Below, piece by piece: positions 37,998 to 44,280 of a stretch of 64,000 nucleotides of DNA; position 1 is the first letter of the stretch; every line of letters starts with the position of its first letter. The DNA is from Olivibacter sp. SDN3. GTDB lineage: Bacteria; Bacteroidota; Bacteroidia; Sphingobacteriales; Sphingobacteriaceae. The translations under genes were made by a program, and so were the position numbers. The stretch is from assembly GCF_014334135.1 (NCBI RefSeq), contig NZ_CP060497.1:186001-250000 (forward strand), in the 5' to 3' direction. The notes below the pieces were generated by a model that was not told the origin of the DNA, searched no databases, and saw only the letters and a list, made by a program, of their open reading frames with translations.

Positions 37998-38376
37998 TAT
38001 TTTCCAATTCTTCTAATAATTGAACAAGATTTTGATCTTTGATAATCTCAATGAGATCTTCTTTCGAAAGCTTATCAAGGTTGCGATACAGAGCAAAGGA
38101 TGGATTGCCTTGGATAAATTGTTTTAACATAGCTACAGGCTTCTCAATGTTTGATTCTATTGCTTTCTGAAATTTTACAACAAGTGCCTGTAGATCGTCA
38201 TTACGTTTCTTTTGTGCTTTTGCCTTGGCTAAAAAAATAATTTGCTTTTTCTTCTTGTTATATTCATTTATATCTTGAATATTCTCATTTAGCAAATCAT
38301 CAATAAGCTCCTTATCTGCTTCTTTATAGAAGGAGACCAATGCCTCATCTATTTTATTTTTTATATCCTTGCTCAT
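37981..38376 (-). CDS. Small charged helical protein of the ImmA/IrrE operon
   Basis: 131 residues, Lys/Glu-rich and predicted almost fully alpha-helical with a coiled-coil-like start (MSKDIKNKIDEALVSFYKEA). No family recognised. It overlaps both neighbours by a few bases, so it is an integral part of the sigma-like/ImmA operon. It could be the protease substrate or an anti-sigma-like partner; that is inference. Confidence 0.6.
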   Translation of the reverse strand: MSKDIKNKIDEALVSFYKEADKELIDDLLNENIQDINEYNKKKKQIIFLAKAKAQKKRNDDLQALVVKFQKAIESNIEKPVAMLKQFIQGNPSFALYRNLDKLSKEDLIEIIKDQNLVQLLEELENNEKSH

Positions 38377-38897
38377 ATGATATTTTTTGCTTCTGATTTA
38401 ATTTTTGACAATGTTCTTTGAAGACGTTTCGTGACATTATAAATCACTTTAACTTCTACTCCTAAATCCGAGGAAATTTCAGCAGGTTTATACATTCCAT
38501 CCATCCAGCATTCAAAAACAGTTAATTCTTCATCGTCAGCCCCCGCTTCCTTTAAGAGTTCTCCCAATCGAAGCCTTTTCTTTTCGAAATCGTATTCGGA
38601 GTTAGATGCCATCAGTTCGGGTAACTCATCATCATATTTAACGCGATTTGATTTAAAAAAATTACTTATCTCACTTTTTAAGCATCCGAATAAAAAATCA
38701 TCAAACGAACAGGTGGCATTATCCCAATCTCTTGTTCCTTCTATAACTTTTAGAATTACGTCGCCTACAAAGTCAACAGGCTCTTTTCCATTGAAGCTTT
38801 TTATTCCTACAGAACCTAAGCGGTTTAATGCATAGGCATTCATCCGGTCTATGACCGCATCTAAATCGATCGATTGTATAGCTTCAACAAGATTCAT
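38373..38897 (-). CDS. Sigma-70-like DNA-binding protein
   Basis: 174 residues resembling an RNA polymerase sigma factor: a region-2-like part (EPVDFVGDVILKVIEGTRDW, FDDFLFGCLKSEISNFFKSN) and a region-4-like HTH (EELTVFECWMDGMYKPAEIS, SDLGVEVKVIYNVTKRLQRT). It is first in a three-gene leftward operon with a small protein and the ImmA/IrrE protease. It is divergent from the CBASS genes and shares the 139-base spacer with its palindromic site. Confidence 0.72.
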   Translation of the reverse strand: MNLVEAIQSIDLDAVIDRMNAYALNRLGSVGIKSFNGKEPVDFVGDVILKVIEGTRDWDNATCSFDDFLFGCLKSEISNFFKSNRVKYDDELPELMASNSEYDFEKKRLRLGELLKEAGADDEELTVFECWMDGMYKPAEISSDLGVEVKVIYNVTKRLQRTLSKIKSEAKNII

Positions 38898-38937
38898 TGG
38901 CTTAATCTATGGTTAGATGCTAAGTTCCGAAAAAAAA

Positions 38938-38953
38938 TTGCCATTAGTGGCAA
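38938..38953. promoter_or_regulatory. Palindromic operator-like site TTGCCA-TTAG-TGGCAA
   Basis: Perfect 6-bp arms flanked by A-runs on both sides, located 41 bases before the sigma-like gene and about 85 bases before the first CBASS-side gene. A single repressor here could control both directions. Confidence 0.5.
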
Positions 38954-39036
38954 AAAAAAATGAAATGGTAGCATATGTAATTGAGAGCTTCTAAAATATA
39001 TTATGAAGCTTGATTTTAAGTCAAATTTAGGATATT

Positions 39037-39264
39037 ATGAGTAAAAAAAACCAACATGTCGTGCCCAAAGGAGATAATTGGGCTGTTAAAGGAGCCGGGA
39101 ACACAAAAGCGACCAAAGTAGTTGAAACACAGTCAGAAGCTGTCAAGATAGCGCGCGGAATTGCTATTAACCAAAAATCAGAAATTGTTATCCATAGACC
39201 TAATGGCCAGATTAGGGATAAGAATTCTTACGGAAATGATCCGTTTCCTCCAAAAGACAAATAA
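39037..39264 (+). CDS. DUF2188 domain protein
   Basis: 75 residues matching DUF2188 along its full length: NQHVVPKGDNWAVKGAGNTK, TQSEAVKIARGIA, EIVIHRPNGQIRDKNSYGND. The family is small, widespread and uncharacterised. Its stop is 7 bases from the start of the 2TM-NUDIX gene, so it is in the CBASS transcription unit. Whether it takes part in CBASS is unknown. Confidence 0.85.
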   Translation: MSKKNQHVVPKGDNWAVKGAGNTKATKVVETQSEAVKIARGIAINQKSEIVIHRPNGQIRDKNSYGNDPFPPKDK

Positions 39265-39271
39265 CATTCGA

Positions 39272-40075
39272 ATGAAAGGGAAAGTAAGTTTTATTATTGG
39301 TATCCTTGGATTCGCTATCTGTTTCTTTTTAGAGAGTGGTGAATCCAAGGCCACAATTTTCAAGATTTCGTTAGGTTTCGTCTTAGGAAGTCTTATCGAA
39401 TTCATTGTTTTCTTAGTTGAGAACCGACGACGTTGGGGAATGCTAAAGACTTTCATTATTAAACCCAATAAGCCAGTAAGGATAACAGTTGCTTACTTGT
39501 TCAGGATCGAGATTAATGGAAAGTATATACTCATTAAAAGGCACAAGAAAGATAGGATCGGCTATCAGCCCATAGGGGGAGCGTTCAAGTACTTCAAGGA
39601 GGAGAATCGGGAGTTGTTTGATAAGCTCGGAATTGAACCTTGCGACTTAGTTCCCCGAGACGAGGACACAGAACATGATTTAAGGATTAGAATAAATAAA
39701 AGGAAAAAACTTATTGAATTTTTAAAATGGTTTGAGAGTAGAAAAAATCGGGAAATCGATCCATGGAGGGAATTCTATGAAGAGCTTATTGAACCTGGCC
39801 TTCTTCCTTCGGAGCCTTTTAAACACGTCAAGTATGCTTTCATTGGCAATCATAAAGAGGGTGTGATACCGTCTCCTGTATTTCCAATTGATGAATTCAG
39901 ATATGCAGAGATATACGAACTAAGACTTGAGACAGACGCACAAAAAAAAGCTATAGCAAACCTTCTAAACAATGAAGGAGAGATAATCTTTGCCAGTCCT
40001 GATGAAATAAGGCGGGGCGCTACAGAAAAAGGAGAAATCATATTACCACATACGTTTAAAATTTTACCACGATGA
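39272..40075 (+). CDS. cap16: CBASS effector with 2 TM helices and SMODS-associated NUDIX domain (Cap16-type)
   Basis: 267 residues from the ATG at 39272; an upstream start at 39161 is out of place because it lies inside the DUF2188 gene. Two transmembrane helices occur at about 5-22 and 28-50, followed by a NUDIX-like domain: GYQPIGGAFKYF then, near 166-172, REFYEEL, a variant of the NUDIX-box REUxEE core. This is the Sa_NUDIX family found beside CD-NTases. The expected role is membrane disruption when the NUDIX domain binds the nucleotide signal made by the neighbour. The stop overlaps the CD-NTase start (ATGA). Confidence 0.85.
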   Translation: MKGKVSFIIGILGFAICFFLESGESKATIFKISLGFVLGSLIEFIVFLVENRRRWGMLKTFIIKPNKPVRITVAYLFRIEINGKYILIKRHKKDRIGYQPIGGAFKYFKEENRELFDKLGIEPCDLVPRDEDTEHDLRIRINKRKKLIEFLKWFESRKNREIDPWREFYEELIEPGLLPSEPFKHVKYAFIGNHKEGVIPSPVFPIDEFRYAEIYELRLETDAQKKAIANLLNNEGEIIFASPDEIRRGATEKGEIILPHTFKILPR

Positions 40076-41202
40076 TTAGTTTGAGTGACAAAAAAACACA
40101 AATTGATGACATTCTTGATAAGATGGCAGAAAATTTGCAACTTGGAGACTCCAGGTATGACCGAATGAAACAGCATTATGAAGCTGTAAAGAACTGGATT
40201 GAGAAAGATGAAAAATTTTTCAAGCCATTTGCTTATGAAGTTTATCCTCACGGATCAGTACGCATCTTAACAACCGTAAAGCCTATTGGCAAAGATGAGT
40301 TCGACCTGGATATTGCCTTGCATCTTAAGACCTCTCATATTTCACACACGCCTCAAAAAATCTACATAGAACTAAAACGCAGGCTAATGGAGCATGAGAA
40401 ATACAAAGAAATACTGGAGGCTAAAAACAGGTGCTTACGGTTAAAGTATCATGGAGACTTCCACATGGACATATTGCCTGGTATCCAAGAATTTGATTGG
40501 GATGACGATAGGCTCTGCATCCCAGATCGATCTTTAGGACTTTGGGTTAGCAGTAACCCCCGTGGATATGCGAAATGGTTTTTGGATAAGGCCAATTCTG
40601 TTAAGACTAGTTTACTGGAAAAAGCTCTTCAAGCAGAGAACATACCAGCAGATAATTTTCGATACAAAAAGCCGTTACAGCGTGCTGTCCAGCTAATAAA
40701 GAGGTACAGAGATGTATATTTCCAAAAGGATGCGACGTATAAAACCTCCAGCATCATTTTAACAACAATTGCAGGACAATACTATGACGGGGAGGATAGT
40801 ATTTTTGATACTGTCGAAGGCATAGTTAATCGTATGTCAGAAAACATTCAATACTTGCCTGATCGTATAAAAATACTAAACCCGGTAAATCAACAGGAAG
40901 ACTTTACTGATAAATGGGATAAAGAGCCGGCCTTTTATGAAGCATTTAAAAACTTCCTACATCATTTATACAATGAGTGGCAAGAATTGAAAAAGGAGCA
41001 TGGAGTCCTTCAGGAAGGGCAAATATTGAAAGGTTTGTTTGGTAGCGACCTCTTTATAAATGCTCAACGAAGTCAAGTTGAGCAACTGGAAGATTTCAGA
41101 AGGCAGAAGGCTATTGGAATCAGTCGAGGTTCAGGCAATATAGTTCAAGTGGGAACATCATCAAGCACACTTATCAAAAATAACACTTTTTATGGTTACT
41201 AA
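40072..41202 (+). CDS. CD-NTase (cGAS/DncV-like nucleotidyltransferase), CBASS signal synthase
   Basis: 376-residue SMODS-type nucleotidyltransferase that would make a cyclic oligonucleotide on phage infection. The catalytic GS pair (Gly61-Ser62, YPHGSVRI) and acidic triad (Asp78 and Asp80 in DEFDLDIAL, Asp133 in FHMDILPGI) are intact. The C-terminal tail, SRGSGNIVQVGTSSSTLIKN then NTFYGY, is long and flexible, as in type II CBASS where E2-dependent conjugation uses the CD-NTase C-terminus. The exact clade and product cannot be told from sequence by eye. Start overlaps the effector stop and its stop overlaps the E2 start, so translation is coupled. Confidence 0.92.
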   Translation: MISLSDKKTQIDDILDKMAENLQLGDSRYDRMKQHYEAVKNWIEKDEKFFKPFAYEVYPHGSVRILTTVKPIGKDEFDLDIALHLKTSHISHTPQKIYIELKRRLMEHEKYKEILEAKNRCLRLKYHGDFHMDILPGIQEFDWDDDRLCIPDRSLGLWVSSNPRGYAKWFLDKANSVKTSLLEKALQAENIPADNFRYKKPLQRAVQLIKRYRDVYFQKDATYKTSSIILTTIAGQYYDGEDSIFDTVEGIVNRMSENIQYLPDRIKILNPVNQQEDFTDKWDKEPAFYEAFKNFLHHLYNEWQELKKEHGVLQEGQILKGLFGSDLFINAQRSQVEQLEDFRRQKAIGISRGSGNIVQVGTSSSTLIKNNTFYGY

Positions 41203-41621
41203 TGCGTTATTCAAATAGCATATTGAATCCTAAAACTGTACTCGTTCAAGCACAGGCTATACGTAGCAGATGGCCTGGGTTTAATGTCACAGTATCAAGC
41301 GGCAGACTGAAAGCGATCGGAAGCTTACAGCCTACTTCGCGAAGCAGCGCATATAGCATAAAAGTTATTTATTCTCTCAATCAGCATCCTGACATATTTG
41401 TACTTGATCCTAAGCTAAAGCGCAATCTTAATGACGAGAAAATCCCGCATATGTATTCGCAGGAGAAACTCTGTCTTTATCGACCTTTATACGGCGAGTT
41501 TAAGTTCAGCGATCTGATCAGCGAAACTATCATCCCATGGGCATGTCTTTGGTTATACCATTACGAGATCTGGCACTTGACCGGCGACTGGTTGGGAGGA
41601 GGAGAACATCCAAATGAGTAA
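41202..41621 (+). CDS. cap2: Stand-alone E2-like protein of a minimal type II CBASS
   Basis: 139 residues resembling the bacterial E2 (Prok-E2) fold: DIFVLDPKLKRN, then HMYSQEKLCLYRP with the likely active-site Cys91, and the strongly conserved tail IIPWACLWLYHYEIWHLTGD ending WLGGGEHPN. In type II CBASS an E2 (often fused to E1) primes the CD-NTase by conjugating its C-terminus. No E1 or JAB protease is encoded nearby, so this is the 'short' form. Gene overlaps the CD-NTase stop by one base. The symbol is by analogy with Cap2; only the E2 part is present. Confidence 0.78.
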   Translation: MRYSNSILNPKTVLVQAQAIRSRWPGFNVTVSSGRLKAIGSLQPTSRSSAYSIKVIYSLNQHPDIFVLDPKLKRNLNDEKIPHMYSQEKLCLYRPLYGEFKFSDLISETIIPWACLWLYHYEIWHLTGDWLGGGEHPNE

Positions 41622-41651
41622 GTTTAAGTCCTAATCGAACAGCTTTTTCTG

Positions 41652-42557
41652 TTAAAATGGGAACAAACTTAATTGAGGATTGATGATCGCTGCTTGTTCT
41701 TTAATAACGGGGGGATAAAATACGCCAATGATAACAAACGGGTTTAGAGATCTCTTTAAATGCCACTCTTTTGTTGTTCCTAAAAACAAATAAATATCCC
41801 TTTTTATAAAATTATCCCAATATTGCTCTCTCACTTTTGCCAATGCAACCTTTTCACTTTTATGTTTCTTTAAACAATTAAAATACAATTGGCCTATCTC
41901 CCAATCCTCTATCATCAATCTAGGTTGTTTTCCATTTTCATCCTCAAATTTATAAAAAAATTTATACGGAATCTTTTCTATGAGCTTCCGTGGCGCATGG
42001 TTTGTTTCGAGTGATGAGAACAAATCAAGCTGGGCTAATTGGTCTTTCCATTCCTTTTTCCATTCCCGATCATCCTCTTCAATTTCAAAGCGGATAAGTT
42101 TATGCGGTTTGAATGTTGCTAATGAAGTGTTTGTAGGTGCTCTAGAGTCTTCAATCAATTTATCAATACTCGTGTATAGATTTTTAGTGCACACCTGCTT
42201 TCTTAGATTCCATGCTATGTTCTTAGACTTAGTGGATCCTTGTATTGCTATACTTTCTTTAACCACAATATCAGAAAAATCGTAATTTCTAGGAGAGTGA
42301 CTCTCAGGTCGAAAATCATCCCGACGTCTTTGGACGTCTAGTTCTATCCAAGTGAACTTGTATGTAGTTACAATTCCGTCCTTTCTCAACCCGGACAAGA
42401 ACTTAAACGGGACAGGATAGATTCTAATCCATGTTCCGTCCTCTAAAATACCGGCTGTGCAAACTAGCTCATCATAGCTTCTTGATGGTAATGGATAGGT
42501 TGTTACGGTGATAAGGATCTTTTTTCTTGTTACCAAGTTAAATATGCTTAAGTTCAT
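41652..42557 (-). CDS. Uncharacterised partner of the DUF488 protein
   Basis: 301 residues from the ATG at 42557, chosen because an in-frame start at 42629 would lie deep in the preceding gene. The N-terminus ILITVTTYPLPSRSYDELVC, TAGILEDGTWIRIYPVPFKF is characteristic of proteins that pair with DUF488 genes and suggests an OB-like beta-barrel. The C-terminal half has KPHKLIRFEIEEDDREWKKE and a second possible barrel. Function unknown. It overlaps the DUF488 gene end by 20 bases; the two form a unit convergent with CBASS. Confidence 0.65.
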   Translation of the reverse strand: MNLSIFNLVTRKKILITVTTYPLPSRSYDELVCTAGILEDGTWIRIYPVPFKFLSGLRKDGIVTTYKFTWIELDVQRRRDDFRPESHSPRNYDFSDIVVKESIAIQGSTKSKNIAWNLRKQVCTKNLYTSIDKLIEDSRAPTNTSLATFKPHKLIRFEIEEDDREWKKEWKDQLAQLDLFSSLETNHAPRKLIEKIPYKFFYKFEDENGKQPRLMIEDWEIGQLYFNCLKKHKSEKVALAKVREQYWDNFIKRDIYLFLGTTKEWHLKRSLNPFVIIGVFYPPVIKEQAAIINPQLSLFPF

Positions 42558-43422
42558 AATCCCACTCCTCGAGGTGGGTGATAGCTTCAGCCAAAGGTTT
42601 ACGATGACATTGGCAAATGTTAGCTTCAAAGCAAGTTAGCGCAATTCTGTGATATTTTTGCAATAATGTGAAAATTTTTTTTTGACTTGAAAGGGTTTCC
42701 TTAATAACGGATTTTTTGTATTCATCAAAAAGCTCATCATAATCCTTTTGAGAGTTAAGCTCTTGTCTGAACTCTGATTTGATACCCACTTCAGGAAAGT
42801 GTGTATACTCGATTCCTACCGATTCACACCCATTTTTTAGTTGAGATTTGGAAAAACCAAACTTCATGCTGGCAGCATTATTCCTCACATCACACAGCAG
42901 TTTAATGTTATTTTTAATCAATTTGTTGATGTATTCTTCCAAAGACAGTCCCTCATAACCGATTGTAAATAAAACCGTGGTATTATCAGTTGGCCTTGAT
43001 TTTACCACCTTGTTATATTGTTCTTCTGTCAATAACCTTTTAGCGACCAAACTATTTATGGCGTAATATGGATGGGAGATATAGGTAGTTCTCATCAACT
43101 CCTCATTTGTTTTTTTGCCATATATTCTCTTGATGTCCTTAATAACTTTTTGGTCGGCGACTTTAAGTTGTTTTAAGTAATCGACGTCTGATATATAACT
43201 AATTGAATTTTCTTCAATATGCACAATATTGTACTTATTCAAAGTTTTGAGGTCAGACATACTTTGAAACGAATAGCAGCCGTATTTATACGGAACAAAA
43301 TGGTAACTGCTAGAGCTTTGAGACCTAGTGACTAAAAAGAGCAATTTTTGCAACTGTATTTTATCCAGTACATTGCCAAATTGCTGTAATAACCCCAACA
43401 ACAGCTTTCTTCTGTAAAACAT
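42538..43422 (-). CDS. DUF488 protein with Panacea-like N-terminal domain
   Basis: About 294 residues from the ATG at 43422 (an ATG at 43446 is possible). Residues 1-150 read LDKIQLQKLLFLVTRS, YHFVPYKYGCYSFQSMSDL and resemble the Panacea/SocA (DUF4065) fold, a module of toxin neutralisers and regulators. The C-terminal half is DUF488: TIGYEGLSLEEYINKL, LLCDVRNNAASMKFGFSKS and CFEANICQCHRKPLAE with the conserved cysteines and the CHR motif. DUF488 is proposed to act on nucleic acids or nucleotides but its reaction is not known. The gene is translationally coupled to the partner at 41652. Confidence 0.75.
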   Translation of the reverse strand: MFYRRKLLLGLLQQFGNVLDKIQLQKLLFLVTRSQSSSSYHFVPYKYGCYSFQSMSDLKTLNKYNIVHIEENSISYISDVDYLKQLKVADQKVIKDIKRIYGKKTNEELMRTTYISHPYYAINSLVAKRLLTEEQYNKVVKSRPTDNTTVLFTIGYEGLSLEEYINKLIKNNIKLLCDVRNNAASMKFGFSKSQLKNGCESVGIEYTHFPEVGIKSEFRQELNSQKDYDELFDEYKKSVIKETLSSQKKIFTLLQKYHRIALTCFEANICQCHRKPLAEAITHLEEWDYELKHI

Positions 43423-43648
43423 TTTGCAAAGATAGGAACAATGCACTAGAATCTCTCATATTGATAATCTCGAAGAATGTTGATATACTCGTCAATTATC
43501 GTATAAGATATATAAAACAGTTTGAGAAAGAAGGGCCAAGAAATACGTTAATAAAACAACTTGCCCAGCAAAAAAAAAAAACGCACATCAGCAAGTTGGA
43601 TTTAGGTTCTAAAAGGACTTTATAAGCACTTAAGGCGCGGCAAAAAAA

Positions 43649-43682
43649 AGCCCCTTGATTTTTGGTAAAAATCGAAGGGGCT
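43649..43682. terminator. Strong hairpin AGCCCCTT..AAGGGGCT
   Basis: Stem AGCCCCTTGATTTTT against AAAAATCGAAGGGGCT with one bulged base, flanked by A- and T-rich runs. It marks the end of the leftward ICE genes and separates them from the defence island. Confidence 0.75.
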
Positions 43683-43705
43683 AAAAATTGGCATATTGTA
43701 AGTTC

Positions 43706-44080
43706 TCAGCTATACAACAGATTTACCGCCTTTTTAAACTTCTCGTTCAAGCACTTTTCTTTAGCGTACCTCACCAAACACTCATTAAAAAAGATAGCGT
43801 TATGGTTAAAGCATAATTGTTCTGCAAAAACATGTCGGCTTTTAATCATATCATATTTCAAACGTTTAATGAGTTTTTCCGTTTCCCCTGCAAGATGAAG
43901 CCAAAAGTTAAATGTTATGATACTTTTGCTGCTCCATTCGTTTTCATAAACTGCCCTATTCTCAGATAGACTAACGCAAAAGGAGGATGTATATTCCAAA
44001 AGCGGTGCTATTTCTTCGGGAAAAAGCTGATGTATCAATTTGGCTTTATCCGTGTTTGTTAACTCATCTATCGATTTCAT
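43706..44080 (-). CDS. Conserved hypothetical ICE protein
   Basis: 124 residues, no signal peptide or membrane segment, mostly alpha-helical (DELTNTDKAKLIHQLFPEEI, EKLIKRLKYDMIKSRHVFAE). No family name recognised. Its position directly after the DUF932 gene in the same orientation marks it as part of the conjugative element. Confidence 0.55.
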   Translation of the reverse strand: MKSIDELTNTDKAKLIHQLFPEEIAPLLEYTSSFCVSLSENRAVYENEWSSKSIITFNFWLHLAGETEKLIKRLKYDMIKSRHVFAEQLCFNHNAIFFNECLVRYAKEKCLNEKFKKAVNLLYS

Positions 44081-44129
44081 AATAAAACCGCGCCCTTTGT
44101 ACGGTTGCGCTTCCGCTTAAGTTAAAACG

Positions 44130-44280
44130 TTAATTCAATGCAGCCGCGCCCACCTGCGCAAAGCCGTTACAAAGATCAAAGGCCGTCTGTGTCTGTTGCT
44201 GGGAAATTCCCCACATAAGGGACTTTAGTTTGTTTTCTCCGCTACCGTAATCATGAACATTTTGCAGATAGCGTGGGATA
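44130..44280 (-). CDS. DUF932 protein, 3' exon after the group II intron
   Basis: The frame ending at 44130 gives YLQNVHDYGSGENKLKSLMW and GISQQQTQTAFDLCNGF, which is the C-terminal end expected for DUF932 proteins and completes the exon at 46767-47654. The upstream limit is approximate because the intron 3' splice site lies somewhere between about 44272 and 44310. Alone it lacks a start. Confidence 0.72.
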
